Made by a program: the position numbers and the translations under genes. Shown here piece by piece: positions 23,987 to 32,660 of a stretch of DNA of 64,000 bases. The DNA is taken from positions 62,001 through 126,000 of the forward strand of contig CALWVV010000004.1 in NCBI GenBank assembly GCA_944385035.1, read 5' to 3'. The notes beneath the pieces were generated by a model, which saw nothing but the letters and a program-made list of their open reading frames with translations, searched no databases and was not told the DNA's origin. Position 1 is the first letter of the stretch. Each line of letters opens with the position of its first letter. Source of the DNA: an uncultured Oscillospiraceae bacterium. Its GTDB lineage: Bacteria; Bacillota; Clostridia; Oscillospirales; Oscillospiraceae.

Positions 23987-24023
23987 AAAGCCGTCCGGCC
24001 CAAAAGGGCCGGGCGGCTTTTTT
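23987..24023. terminator. Bidirectional terminator between cstA and sigG
   Basis: AAAGCCGTCCGGCCC (23987-24001) pairs with GGGCCGGGCGGCTTT (24006-24020) apart from one T-G pair. T-runs lie on both strands. It overlaps the sigG stop codon. Confidence 0.92.
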
Positions 24024-24792
24024 ACATCTCTCTGCGGATCTGCCGCAGGGCATTCTTTTCCAGCCGGGACACCTGGGCCTGGGAGATGCCGATCTCTGCA
24101 GATACCTCCATCTGGGTCTTTCCCTGAAAGAACCGCATGGACAGGATCTTGCGCTCCCGGTCGGTGAGGTGGCCCACCGCTTCCTTCAAGGCGATGCGCT
24201 CCACCCAGGTCTCATCGTTATTTTTGGTGTCCTTCACCTGGTCCATCACACAGATGTTGTCCCCGCTGTCCGAATAGACCGGCTCATAGAGGGACACGGG
24301 TTCCAGAACGGCGTCCAGGGCAAAGACCACCTCCTCCCGAGGGATGTCCAGCATGTTGGCGATCTCCTCCACGGTGGGCTCCTTCTGGTGCTGGGCCATA
24401 TAGCTCTCCTTGGCCTGGAGCACTTTGTAGGCCGTGTCCCGCATGGCCCGTGACACCCGCATGGTGCTGTTGTCCCGGAGGTAGCGGCGGATCTCCCCCA
24501 CGATCATGGGCACGCCGTAGGTGGAGAACTTCACGTTGAGGTCGGTATTGAAGTTGTCGATGGCCTTAATGAGGCCAATGCACCCCACCTGGAACAGGTC
24601 GTCGGCGTTCTCCCCCCGGTTGGTGAAGCGCTGGATGACCGACAGCACCAGGCGCAGGTTCCCGGCAATGAGCTCCTCCCTGGCCTGTTGGTCCCCGGCC
24701 TTGGCCCGCAGGAGCAGGGCCTGGGTCTCATCGCTTTTGAGCACCTTCAGCTTGGCTGTGTTGACCCCGCAGATCTCCACCTTGTGCTGCAT
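24022..24792 (-). CDS. sigG: Sporulation sigma factor SigG
   Basis: 256 residues, sigma-70 family without region 1. N-terminal KVEICGVNTAKLKVL is the SigG signature. Region 2 (DLFQVGCIGLIKAIDNFN, KFSTYGVPMIVGEIRRYLRD), region 3 and the region 4 helix-turn-helix (TQMEVSAEIGISQAQVSRLEK) follow. It drives late forespore genes. The usual spoIIGA-sigE partners are not in the window. GGGAGG sits 8 bases before ATG 24792. A SigF-type promoter is readable upstream, fitting its known forespore transcription. Confidence 0.97.
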   Translation of the reverse strand: MQHKVEICGVNTAKLKVLKSDETQALLLRAKAGDQQAREELIAGNLRLVLSVIQRFTNRGENADDLFQVGCIGLIKAIDNFNTDLNVKFSTYGVPMIVGEIRRYLRDNSTMRVSRAMRDTAYKVLQAKESYMAQHQKEPTVEEIANMLDIPREEVVFALDAVLEPVSLYEPVYSDSGDNICVMDQVKDTKNNDETWVERIALKEAVGHLTDRERKILSMRFFQGKTQMEVSAEIGISQAQVSRLEKNALRQIRREM

Positions 24793-24794
24793 AC

Positions 24795-24844
24795 AAAAAA
24801 CCTCCCGCCCGGTGATACTGTACTTCCAGTATCTCCCCGGCGGG
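24795..24844 (-). terminator. Terminator-like hairpin directly upstream of sigG
   Basis: On the minus strand CCCGCC.. (24839-24844) pairs with ..GGCGGG (24804-24809), and GATACTG (24814-24820 complement) with CAGTATC. GGGAGG and TTTTTT follow before ATG. It would stop or mask read-through transcripts from the DUF523 gene, while a transcript from the SigF promoter starts inside it. Confidence 0.5.
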
Positions 24845-24855
24845 TGCTTTCATAC
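24827..24855 (-). promoter_or_regulatory. SigF-type promoter of sigG
   Basis: Minus-strand GTATG (24851-24855) and GGAGATACTG (24827-24836) are 14 bp apart. The second fits GGNNANANTN exactly and the first matches GYATA at 4 of 5. SigF transcription of sigG is established in Bacillus. Confidence 0.6.
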
Positions 24856-24930
24856 GGGACGGCAGGCAGGGAAATATTTTATCGTGTGACCTGGTTCGAT
24901 GGATTTTTCAGCGCTAGCGTGCAAAGAAAG

Positions 24931-24955
24931 GGCGGACCCCCAATGGAGGTCCGCC
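24931..24955 (-). terminator. Terminator of the DUF523 gene
   Basis: GGCGGACC (24931-24938) pairs with GGTCCGCC (24948-24955). The minus strand continues CTTTCTTTG. Confidence 0.7.
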
Positions 24956-24974
24956 GTGCAGTACGATGATTTTC

Positions 24975-25424
24975 TTAGCCCTGGGGCTCAAACAGGCGGC
25001 TGTCCAGGTTCTCCTCGTCTAGGACGACGATCCCTGCCTCCCGCAGCAGCTTTGCCGTCACACCCCAGCCGGGGACCAGGGTATGGGTAAAGGTGCCGTC
25101 ATAGATCTCCCCGCTGCCGCAGGAGGGGGAACGGGCCTTGAGCACCGCCAGGGTACAGCCGTTTTCCTGGGCAATTTCCAGGGCCTTCCTTGCCCCGGCC
25201 AGGTAGGCCTCCGTCACGTCCTCCCCGTCCTCATTCACCACCCGGCCGTCCGGCTGGAGCTCCGCCGGGGCACGGGGGGTATCCAGACCGCCCAACACCT
25301 CGGGACAGACGGGGATCAGGTTGTGCCCCGCCCGGTGCAGCTCGATTACCTGGCGGTCCAGACGGCTGCAGCCGTCATAGCGGCAGGGCTCTCCCAAAAA
25401 GCAGTGGCTGATGAGTATGTTCAT
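24975..25424 (-). CDS. DUF523 domain protein
   Basis: 149 residues matching DUF523: N-terminal ISHCFLGEPCRYDG, central PVCPEVLGGLDTPRAPAEL and the conserved ARSPSCGSGEIYDG. Cysteines at C8, C14 and in PVC and PSCG suggest metal or thiol chemistry, but no reaction is known. ATG 25424 (GGGGAG upstream) is chosen over the longer frame to 25484. It is followed by a terminator and then sigG. Confidence 0.8.
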   Translation of the reverse strand: MNILISHCFLGEPCRYDGCSRLDRQVIELHRAGHNLIPVCPEVLGGLDTPRAPAELQPDGRVVNEDGEDVTEAYLAGARKALEIAQENGCTLAVLKARSPSCGSGEIYDGTFTHTLVPGWGVTAKLLREAGIVVLDEENLDSRLFEPQG

Positions 25425-25462
25425 GGGTATCGCTCCCCTCGTTGGATGATAAACAGCACAAT

Positions 25463-25482
25463 GGCCCGCCACAGGGCGGGCC
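25463..25482. terminator. GC-rich hairpin between ireB and the DUF523 gene
   Basis: GGCCCGCC (25463-25470) pairs with GGCGGGCC (25475-25482). There is no T-run on the minus strand, so it may only pause transcription. Confidence 0.4.
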
Positions 25483-25512
25483 ATAACGGTCGTGCATGTG
25501 CGCAGACGGGCT

Positions 25513-25764
25513 TTAGTGGGTGAGATAGTACTTGACCAGCGTCTGGAGCAGCTCGTCCCGGTCTACTTTACGGATGAGGGCACGGGCGTTGTTGTGGTTG
25601 GTGATATAGGTGGGGTCCTCGGAAAGAATGTAGCCCACGATCTGGTTGATGGGGTTATATCCCTTCTCCTGCAGGGCCTGATACACCGTAGACAGGATCG
25701 TCTTGATCTCCAGATCCCGCTGATCTCCCAGGCTGAATTTCCGCGTAAAATCCATATCCGCCAT
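25513..25764 (-). CDS. ireB: IreB-family regulatory phosphoprotein
   Basis: 83 residues (DUF965/UPF0297): [28 protein letters not shown] and [21 protein letters not shown] are almost invariant across Firmicutes. In Enterococcus, IreB is phosphorylated by the Ser/Thr kinase IreK and affects cephalosporin tolerance. ATG 25764 has GGGAGGTG 5 bases upstream. The usual partner ruvX is not here; ftsK lies upstream instead. Confidence 0.92.
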   Translation of the reverse strand: MADMDFTRKFSLGDQRDLEIKTILSTVYQALQEKGYNPINQIVGYILSEDPTYITNHNNARALIRKVDRDELLQTLVKYYLTH

Positions 25765-25866
25765 AAAAACACCTCCCAACAAAGATAAACCTTGGGACTA
25801 GTCTACTCCAAAAGGTGTGGACTGTAAAGAGGTTCCAGGAAAATTTAATAGAAATGAAATAATTCC

Positions 25867-28569
25867 TTAAAGTGTGTCCTCTTCCGAACGGTCCAGGGCC
25901 TCCTCCACGTCAAAGGGAGGCGTATCCTCCTCCGCTGCGGGAATTCCAGCCCCAGGGGGCACACCGCCGCCCTGGCGGTATTTCATCTCCTGCCACTGCT
26001 CTTTGGTAATGAGCAGCTGCCGGGGCTTGCTGCCCTCAAAGGGGCCCACAATGCCCTTCTCCTCCAGCTGGTCCACCAGCCGGGCAGCACGGGCATAGCC
26101 CAGCTTCAGCCGCCGCTGGAGCATGGAGACAGAAGCCTGGCCCGTCTCCACCACCACCTCGGCGGCGGCGTCGATGAGCTCGTCAAACTCGCTGTCCACA
26201 TCCTCGGGGGCGGAGCCGCCCACGCCCTTGGAGCCCTTGTCCTTCTCAGCGGCGTTGTGCTCGATCTCCTCCATGACGGCATCGTCATACTGGGCCGAGC
26301 CGCTGTTCTTCTTTACAAAGTCCACCACAGAGGCCACCTCTCCATCGGAGATGAAGCAGCCCTGGACTCGGGTGGGCTTTCCGCTGCCCAGGGGGGCAAA
26401 GAGCATGTCGCCCCGGCCCACCAGCTTCTCCGCGCCCTGGGTGTCCAGGATGATCCGGGACTCCATGGCGGAGGCCACGGCAAAGGCGATGCGGCTGGGG
26501 ATATTGGCCTTCATCAGGCCGGTGATGACGTCGGCGGAGGGACGCTGGGTGGCGATGACCAGGTGCATGCCGGCGGCACGGCCCATCTGGGCCACCCGGC
26601 AGATGGACTCCTCCACCTCTTTGGCGGCCACCAGCATTAGGTCAGCCAGCTCGTCGATGACCACCACGATGGCGGGCATCTTCTCCATGCCCTCGGTCTT
26701 GGCGGCCAGGGCGTTATACTCCTCCAGCTTGCGCACCCCCACCTCAGAGAAGGTGCGGTAGCGCTTCATCATCTCGGTGACCGCCCACTGCAGGGCGCCG
26801 GCGGCCTTCTTCGGGTCGGTGACCACGGGGATGAGCAGGTGGGGAATGCCGTTATAAATGCCCAGCTCTACCATCTTCGGGTCCACCATGATGAGGCGTA
26901 CCTCTTCGGGAGTGGCCTTATAGAGCAGAGAAATGATCAGGGAGTTGGTACACACCGACTTACCGGAGCCGGTGGTACCGGCAATGAGCAGGTGGGGCAG
27001 CTTTCCGATATCCCCCACAATGGCCTGTCCGCTGATGTCCTTGCCCACGGCAAAGGAGATCTTGGACTTGCTGCCGGTAAAGGCATTGGAGCCAATGACC
27101 GCATGGATGGAGACCGGCGAGACCACCTTGTTGGGTACCTCAATGCCCACCACGGAAATTTTATCCGGGATGGGGGCAATGCGCACGCCGGTGGCCCCCA
27201 GGGCCAGGGCAATGTCGTCGGCCAGGTTGGTGAGCTTATTGAGGCGCACCCCCTGGTCCAGCTCCAGCTCGTACCGGGTGACCGAGGGGCCCCGGACCAC
27301 GTTGACGATGTTGGCCTCGATGCCGAAGGAGCGGATGGTGTCGGAAAGGCGCTGGCGGTTGGAATTGAGCTCGCCCAGAGCCTCTCCCCCAATTTCGCCG
27401 CTCCCCTCCTGCAACAGGGACAGGGGCGGGTACTGATAGGGGGCGGCCCCCTGTTCCATGGTCTGCCGGATGTCCTGGGCCACCTGGGCCGCCTGGGCCC
27501 GTGCCTCCTCCTTCGTGACCTTTTCCAGCTCGGGCTGGACGGCAGGGGCAGGAGCCTCCACGCTCGGGGCGATCACCGCAGGCTCCTCCCGCAGCGGGGC
27601 GCTGGGGACCTTTGGCTCGCCCGGAGGGGGAGCGGTCACAGGAGGCACCACCGGAATGGGCTGGGGTGCTTCCGGCAGGTGCTCGGGCTGCTCGGGCTGA
27701 GAAGTCGGCTGGGGCGGCTGCTCCTGCTTTACCTTGGGCTGGAGAAGCAGATCGGGGGCAGGCACCCGAGGGGTGCGGTTGAAAAACCCGCGCTTCTCCT
27801 CTTTTCGGGGCTCCTGGCCCACCAGGGGGCCGTCGTCCACGGGAATGTCGATGGGAGCCCGTGCGGTCTTGGGTGCGGGAGCCTCCTCCCGCACCTCCTC
27901 CCGGCGGCTTCTGCGGGGGGCAGGCTCGGGCTCCGGCTCGTAGTCATACTCCGGCCGGTCGGTGACCCAGCGTACTACATCTCCCACCGTGCGGTGGAAG
28001 GCGGCCAGGCCCACCACCAGGCCCACCAGCACAAAAAGGATGGTGGCGCCGATGGGGGTAAAGAGGGCCACAAACCCCTGGGCGATCACGCCGCCCAGGC
28101 TGCCGCCGGACTTCAGCTCCATTCCGCTGGCCACCAGCGTGCCCCACAGCTTGGTGTCCCAAGGCAGGGGGTCCACCAACAGGCCGTGGACCAGGCAGGA
28201 GAAAATCAGGGGCAGCAGCAGGGCGCACACCAGGCGCAGCCGCACCGGTCTGCCCCGGTGGAAGGCCAGAATATAGGCCCCCAGCAGCAGTGCAGGGGGC
28301 GTAAGCCAGAAGCCGTAGCCCAACAGGCCCTTCACCAGGTTACAGAACCAATGGATGAAGATCCCCTCGGTATTGAAATAGCCAAAGGCGGTAAAGATGG
28401 CCAGCAGAAAGCAGACCACGCCCCCAAGCTCCCGGCGAAAGGGGCGGCTTTTGGAGGCGGGCTGGCTTTTTCGGCTGCCGCTTTTGGCACGGGAGGAAGC
28501 CGCGGTCCGTTTTCCTCCGGAAGAGGATTTGGCGCGGCTGCCCCCGGTTTTCTTTTGTGTGGATGCCAT
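25867..28569 (-). CDS. ftsK: DNA translocase FtsK/SpoIIIE
   Basis: 900 residues. A basic N-terminus (residues 1-45) precedes four membrane helices (about 50-190) and a long Pro/Glu-rich linker (about 200-370). The RecA-like motor has Walker A AGTTGSGKSV (about 530), VDPKMVELGIYNGIPHLL and a Walker B VVVIDELADLM. The C-terminal gamma winged helix (SMLQRRLKLGYARAARLVDQ) reads KOPS/SRS sites. It pumps chromosomal DNA across division and sporulation septa. It lies directly after uppP and tepA; tepA-spoIIIE linkage is common in spore-formers. Confidence 0.96.
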   Translation of the reverse strand: MASTQKKTGGSRAKSSSGGKRTAASSRAKSGSRKSQPASKSRPFRRELGGVVCFLLAIFTAFGYFNTEGIFIHWFCNLVKGLLGYGFWLTPPALLLGAYILAFHRGRPVRLRLVCALLLPLIFSCLVHGLLVDPLPWDTKLWGTLVASGMELKSGGSLGGVIAQGFVALFTPIGATILFVLVGLVVGLAAFHRTVGDVVRWVTDRPEYDYEPEPEPAPRRSRREEVREEAPAPKTARAPIDIPVDDGPLVGQEPRKEEKRGFFNRTPRVPAPDLLLQPKVKQEQPPQPTSQPEQPEHLPEAPQPIPVVPPVTAPPPGEPKVPSAPLREEPAVIAPSVEAPAPAVQPELEKVTKEEARAQAAQVAQDIRQTMEQGAAPYQYPPLSLLQEGSGEIGGEALGELNSNRQRLSDTIRSFGIEANIVNVVRGPSVTRYELELDQGVRLNKLTNLADDIALALGATGVRIAPIPDKISVVGIEVPNKVVSPVSIHAVIGSNAFTGSKSKISFAVGKDISGQAIVGDIGKLPHLLIAGTTGSGKSVCTNSLIISLLYKATPEEVRLIMVDPKMVELGIYNGIPHLLIPVVTDPKKAAGALQWAVTEMMKRYRTFSEVGVRKLEEYNALAAKTEGMEKMPAIVVVIDELADLMLVAAKEVEESICRVAQMGRAAGMHLVIATQRPSADVITGLMKANIPSRIAFAVASAMESRIILDTQGAEKLVGRGDMLFAPLGSGKPTRVQGCFISDGEVASVVDFVKKNSGSAQYDDAVMEEIEHNAAEKDKGSKGVGGSAPEDVDSEFDELIDAAAEVVVETGQASVSMLQRRLKLGYARAARLVDQLEEKGIVGPFEGSKPRQLLITKEQWQEMKYRQGGGVPPGAGIPAAEEDTPPFDVEEALDRSEEDTL

Positions 28570-28597
28570 AAACTCTCGATCCTTTCCGGATTCAGGC

Positions 28598-29452
28598 TTA
28601 GACGGCGGGAACCAGGGTCCAGCCCATCAGGGTCAGAACAAGGAACACAGCTCCCGCGGCCCAGCAGTAGTAAGCAAAGGCGCCGAACTTGCCCTTGGAG
28701 GCCAGCAGGTTCACAAGGCCGATGGCGAAATAGCCCACCACTCCGGCGATGACCATGCCCAGCAGATACTTGGGCAGGGCCCCCTCGGGGAGAGGCTCGG
28801 CGGCCTGAACGGTCTTAATGACCTTCAGCAGCGTAGCGCCCAGCACGGCGGGCAGGGACATGAGGAAGGAATAGCGCACGGCAAACTTCCGGTCAAAGCC
28901 ACGGGCCATACCGGCAGAGATGGTGCAGCCCGACCGGGACAGGCCGGGGATGGTGGCAAAGCCCTGGGCCACGCCCACCAGCAGCACATCCACCAAAGTG
29001 GCGTTCCGGGCGGTCTTGCGTCCCTGGTTCATCCGGTCGGAGAAAAAGAGGATGCAGCCGGTGACCAGCAGGGCGCAGCAGACAAAAATCGGATTGGAGC
29101 CAAAGGCCTCTACCTTGCTCTCAAAGGGCAGCACCAAAAACAAAGGCAGCGTGCCCACGATGATCAGCAGCACCAGCCGCCGTGCCTCGGGGGGATTCCC
29201 CCGTGAGGGGTCGTGGGAAAAGAGAGAGGCCACGCCCCGGAAAAACTCTACGATCATCTCCACTACATCCTGGAAGTAATAGATGCACACCGCCAGCAGG
29301 GTGGCGAAGTGGAGCAGGATATTGAACAGATTGTCCGGCTCTTCCATGCCGAAGAAGTGCTGGAACAGGGTCAGGTGCCCGGAACTGGAGATGGGCAGAA
29401 ACTCGGCCACGCCCTGGACAAATCCCAGGACGGCAGACATTAAGTAGGTCAA
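28598..29452 (-). CDS. uppP: Undecaprenyl-diphosphatase UppP (BacA)
   Basis: 284 residues, polytopic. The two catalytic motifs are EFLPISSSGHL (residues 18-28) and GLSRSGCT (about 166). It recycles C55-PP for peptidoglycan and can give bacitracin resistance. TTG 29452 is preferred because GGGGGATC lies about 8 bases upstream; ATG 29440 would be too far. It is 28 bp upstream of ftsK, probably one transcript. Confidence 0.95.
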   Translation of the reverse strand: MTYLMSAVLGFVQGVAEFLPISSSGHLTLFQHFFGMEEPDNLFNILLHFATLLAVCIYYFQDVVEMIVEFFRGVASLFSHDPSRGNPPEARRLVLLIIVGTLPLFLVLPFESKVEAFGSNPIFVCCALLVTGCILFFSDRMNQGRKTARNATLVDVLLVGVAQGFATIPGLSRSGCTISAGMARGFDRKFAVRYSFLMSLPAVLGATLLKVIKTVQAAEPLPEGALPKYLLGMVIAGVVGYFAIGLVNLLASKGKFGAFAYYCWAAGAVFLVLTLMGWTLVPAV

Positions 29453-29581
29453 AATCAGATCCCCCTTGAAGTGTTTGTTCGCCTCAATGGACGCTATTAC
29501 TATATTAACACAAAGGGGAAAACAATTCCAGTATTTTATGAATAAATTATGTCAACTTCAGGAGAGGGAGGCCCTGCCCCC

Positions 29582-30268
29582 CTACCCCTGCTTTTTCTCC
29601 CGAATCATGTTGTGCAGTTCCTCCAGTGCATCGGAGAGCCCGCCGATCCGGTCAATGAGCCCCAGCTCCACCGCCTCCTCCCCATAGATGACGCTGCCCA
29701 CATCGGCGGCCAGTTCTCCGGTCTGGAGCATAAGACGTGTAAAGTCTTCTCGCTTCACATGGCTGTTGGCGGTCACAAACTGGAGGATGCGCTCCTGGAT
29801 CCGCTCAAAGTAATAGAAGGTCTGGGGCACCCCGATGACCAGGCCGTTGAGGCGCACCGGATGGATGGTCATGGCCGCTGAGGGGGCGATGAAGGACACC
29901 TTGGCCGACACCGCCAGCGGCACGCCGATGGAGTGGCTGCCCCCCAGCACCAGGGAGACCGTGGGCTTTGACATGGACGCGATGAGCTCGGAGATGGCAA
30001 GGCCCGCCTCCACGTCTCCCCCGCCGTTGTTGAGCAAAATGAGCAGCCCGTCAATCTGGTCGCTCCCCTCCACCGAGGCCAGCAGGGGCAGCACATGCTC
30101 ATACTTGGTGCTCTTGCTGCTCTGGGGCAGGAGCTGGTGGCCCTCGATCTGCCCTACGATGGTAAGCACATAGATGGTTCCCCGGTCTGTGCGGATCAGA
30201 GAGGAGCCCAGGTCTACAATGGGCTGAAGGTTCTCCTCTCCCCCCGGCTCCTGAATGGTTTCGTCCAT
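29582..30268 (-). CDS. tepA: ClpP-fold serine protease TepA
   Basis: 228 residues, S14/SDH-type crotonase-ClpP fold. The oxyanion region LLNNGGGDVEAG, nucleophile Ser in LGGSHSIGVP and His in TIHPVRLNG are present. In Bacillus TepA was called translocation-enhancing protein and is linked to degradation of spore proteins; the evidence is limited. There is no signal peptide. GGAGGGATT precedes ATG 30268. It is upstream of uppP and ftsK. Confidence 0.88.
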   Translation of the reverse strand: MDETIQEPGGEENLQPIVDLGSSLIRTDRGTIYVLTIVGQIEGHQLLPQSSKSTKYEHVLPLLASVEGSDQIDGLLILLNNGGGDVEAGLAISELIASMSKPTVSLVLGGSHSIGVPLAVSAKVSFIAPSAAMTIHPVRLNGLVIGVPQTFYYFERIQERILQFVTANSHVKREDFTRLMLQTGELAADVGSVIYGEEAVELGLIDRIGGLSDALEELHNMIREKKQG

Positions 30269-30403
30269 AAAAAATCCCTCCTGTTCCCGGTTAGCATGTG
30301 CCGGGAAGGGAGATTTTAGCCAAAAACCCCTTCTCTACTTTTCGTAGGTTGCATTTTTGCCCTCCTTGGAGCATAATGGCCCCAACAGAAAGGAGCTATC
30401 TTC

Positions 30404-30985
30404 ATGGACAATCTGCAATTCGGGGCCTTTGTGGCCCAGCTGCGAAAAGAACGCAATCTGACTCAAAAGGAGCTGGCCGATGCCCTCCATGTCACCGATA
30501 AGGCGGTGTCCAAATGGGAGACGGGCAAGGGCTTTCCCGACATGAAGCTGCTGGAGCCCCTGGCCCGGACTTTGGGGGTGTCCCTGGTGGAGCTTATGCG
30601 GGGGGAACGGCTGGAGGCGGACGCCCTGCCTGTGGCTGAGGCGGAGCAGGTGGTCTCCCAGGCCATGGACCGGTCCCAGAAGGCCACCGCCCGGCGGTAT
30701 CTGAAGCTGCTCTCCGCCCTGCTCATGGGCATTGGCGCCATGTGTCTGCTGCAGCTCATTCCTCTGATCGGTTTCCTGATTCATTGGAGAAAATTCAGCC
30801 CGTTATTTGCCCCTGGAGACTACGGCGTCATCGGCGGAGCGGACGGCCCCACCGCCATCATCACCGCCACCCGAACCCTCACCTGGTGGGACACATGGGG
30901 CGGCATCGTGATCGCACTTGTCGGGCTGATCCTCTGTATTGTCCTGGCCGTAAAGGTAATACGCTTGACAAAAAATATGAAGTAA
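30404..30985 (+). CDS. XRE-family HTH regulator with membrane tail and GGADGPT motif
   Basis: 193 residues. An N-terminal XRE helix-turn-helix (LRKERNLTQKELADALHVTD, about 14-60) is joined to two membrane helices (about 100-125 and 165-187). The segment between helices, YGVIGGADGPTAIIT, is the signature of the beta subunit of Na+-translocating decarboxylases, here in isolation. It is probably a membrane-tethered regulator; target unknown. AAAGGAG precedes ATG 30404. It is divergent from tepA. Confidence 0.85.
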   Translation: MDNLQFGAFVAQLRKERNLTQKELADALHVTDKAVSKWETGKGFPDMKLLEPLARTLGVSLVELMRGERLEADALPVAEAEQVVSQAMDRSQKATARRYLKLLSALLMGIGAMCLLQLIPLIGFLIHWRKFSPLFAPGDYGVIGGADGPTAIITATRTLTWWDTWGGIVIALVGLILCIVLAVKVIRLTKNMK

Positions 30986-30997
30986 GGCAGCAAAATA

Positions 30998-31032
30998 CCC
31001 CGGCTTTCGTTGGAAAGCCGGGGCACTTTTTT
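30998..31032. terminator. Bidirectional terminator
   Basis: CCCCGGCTTTC (30998-31008) pairs with GAAAGCCGGGG (31013-31023). TTTTTT lies at 31027-31032 on the plus strand, and an A-rich flank on the other side serves the convergent permease gene. Confidence 0.88.
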
Positions 31033-32134
31033 AAATCCAATAGAGCAGCACCAAAAAGGCCACGTTGAGGATGGTGAACAAAAGCAGATACTTCTGCTTC
31101 TCCTGGGGGTAGCGGTTGGCCACCTGCTTGTAGGAGATGAGGCTGGCCATGGAGGCGATGAGGGTACCCAATCCCCCCAGGTTCACCCCTACGATCAGCT
31201 CCCGCAAATTCTCGCTGTATCCGGAGAGCAGCATGGCGGCGGGGACGTTGCTGATGACCTGGCTCACCAGCACGCCCACCAGGCGGTCGTGTCCGGCCAT
31301 CATCCCGGCGATCCAGTTCTCCACGGCGGTGAGATGCTTGAGGTTGCCCACGAAAATAAAGAAAAAGACAAAGGTGAAGATGAGGGAGTAATCCACCCCG
31401 GCAAAGAGTTCCCGGCTGCGCAGCAGCAGAGCCAGGGTCACCACCACAAACAGGGCCTCGTGGGGGATGAAACCGGCCACGGTGAGCACGCACAGGAGAA
31501 ACAGCACCCCGAAAAAGGCAATGGCCCTTTTGTCCAGCGGGTCGGACTTGCCCACCTCTATGTATAGCTCCGACTGCTTATAGCCAAAGAAAATGGCCGC
31601 CAGCAGCAGCACCGCCGCCCCCAGGGTGTAGGGGCCGGTGAGGCGGAGGAAGGACGGAATGTCCAGCCCCGCCAGGGAAAAGAGGTACAGGTTCTGGGGG
31701 TTGCCGATGGGGGTGAACATGCTGCCCAGGTTGGCGGCAATGGTCATCAGGGTGACGGTGTAGCACACCCTCTCCCGCTGGTCGGCCATTTCCAGCACCA
31801 TAATGCCAAAGGGGACAAAGGTGATGAGGGCCACGTCATTGGTGATGATCATGCTGCTGACAAAGCACAAAAATACCAGCGTGCACACCAGTCCCCGCAC
31901 GGTCCCCACCTGCCCCAGCACCCGGCCCGCCACATATTGGAGAAAGCGCTGCCGCCGCAGGCCCTCTACAATGAGCATGAGGCAGAAGAGAATGATCAGG
32001 GTGTTGAAGTCGATGTAGGACAGGTACGCCCCGCTGGGGGGCGCAAGGAAGCAGGAGGCCGCCGCCAGCACCAGAGACACGGTGAGCACCACGTCCCGGC
32101 GGAAGGCAGCTGTAATTTGTTTGAACATGGCCAT
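31031..32134 (-). CDS. ArsB/NhaD-type membrane permease
   Basis: About 367 residues and ten or more membrane helices of the ion-transporter superfamily (ArsB, NhaD, CitMHS). SSMIITNDVALITFVPFG and NLGSMFTPIGNPQNLYLF are the duplicated re-entrant motifs, and SNVPAAMLLSG is the second-half counterpart. Substrate (arsenite, sodium/proton, dicarboxylate) cannot be told. ATG 32134 (GGGAGAGA upstream) is used, with 32128 an alternative; the open frame to 32311 crosses hairpins and is not coding-like. No ars regulator is nearby. Confidence 0.8.
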   Translation of the reverse strand: MAMFKQITAAFRRDVVLTVSLVLAAASCFLAPPSGAYLSYIDFNTLIILFCLMLIVEGLRRQRFLQYVAGRVLGQVGTVRGLVCTLVFLCFVSSMIITNDVALITFVPFGIMVLEMADQRERVCYTVTLMTIAANLGSMFTPIGNPQNLYLFSLAGLDIPSFLRLTGPYTLGAAVLLLAAIFFGYKQSELYIEVGKSDPLDKRAIAFFGVLFLLCVLTVAGFIPHEALFVVVTLALLLRSRELFAGVDYSLIFTFVFFFIFVGNLKHLTAVENWIAGMMAGHDRLVGVLVSQVISNVPAAMLLSGYSENLRELIVGVNLGGLGTLIASMASLISYKQVANRYPQEKQKYLLLFTILNVAFLVLLYWI

Positions 32135-32252
32135 TTCTCTCTCCCATTGGCTCAGTTTGGAGGGGCGCTCTCCCAAGCGCCTCGCTTTTCTTATCTTATA
32201 CAGGTTGCCCCTCCGGAGCAGGGGAAAGAATATTTCGCCACTCCGGCGGCGA

Positions 32253-32312
32253 CCCACTTTGCCAACAGCGGCAAAGTGGGCAAAACGCCGTTTGGAAACC
32301 AAGGTTTCCAAA
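32253..32312. repeat. Two adjacent perfect hairpins upstream of the permease
   Basis: CCCACTTTGCC (32253-32263) pairs with GGCAAAGTGGG (32270-32280). TTTGGAAACC (32291-32300) pairs with GGTTTCCAAA (32303-32312). They lie in a gene-free stretch (32135-32475) in which I see nothing else clear. They resemble the style of the nearby four-hairpin repeats but not their sequence. Confidence 0.6.
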
Positions 32313-32475
32313 ACCTTCCTTTGTCTTCTCTGGAGTTCTCCTGTCTGGTGCCGGCGTGTCGTGATGGGACACCGCTCTAACCCGCGCCGCTGCCGCTGGC
32401 TTGCCAGCAGCTGATGTCCGTTGCGTTGGACCTATACACGCCGGGCCTGGACTGACATGCGGACGGCTCTTTACG

Positions 32476-32660
32476 AAAAAGCCCTCCTGCAATTTATTCC
32501 GGCGCCCGCAGGCGACGGAATAAATTGCAAGACCGTCATTTCCGGCGACATGTGCGTCGGAAATGACACTTCTCACGAAAAATTTGCCGACAATTTTGAA
32601 AAAATCGAGGTGAATTTTTCGTGCTATCCTCCTCAACCAAGTGATAACATCACTTGGTTG
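32476..32660. repeat. Four-hairpin intergenic repeat, copy D
   Basis: Starts AAAAAGCCCTCCTGCAA. Hairpin 1 spans 32488-32529 (loop CGCA), hairpin 2 32535-32566 (GTCATTTC/GAAATGAC), hairpin 3 32574-32623 (CACGAAAAATT/AATTTTTCGTG with inner GAC and CGA) and hairpin 4 32634-32660 (CAACCAAGTGAT/ATCACTTGGTTG). Hairpin 4 overlaps the stop codon of the M18 aminopeptidase gene. Confidence 0.8.

Noticed and set aside
26839-28752. A 637-codon plus-strand frame opposite ftsK, and similar long antisense frames at 61370-63460, 16110-17756, 58726-60144 and 13022-14614
   Set aside because: Frames opposite well-identified genes with G/C-biased third positions; His/Gly/Gln-rich translations without domains.
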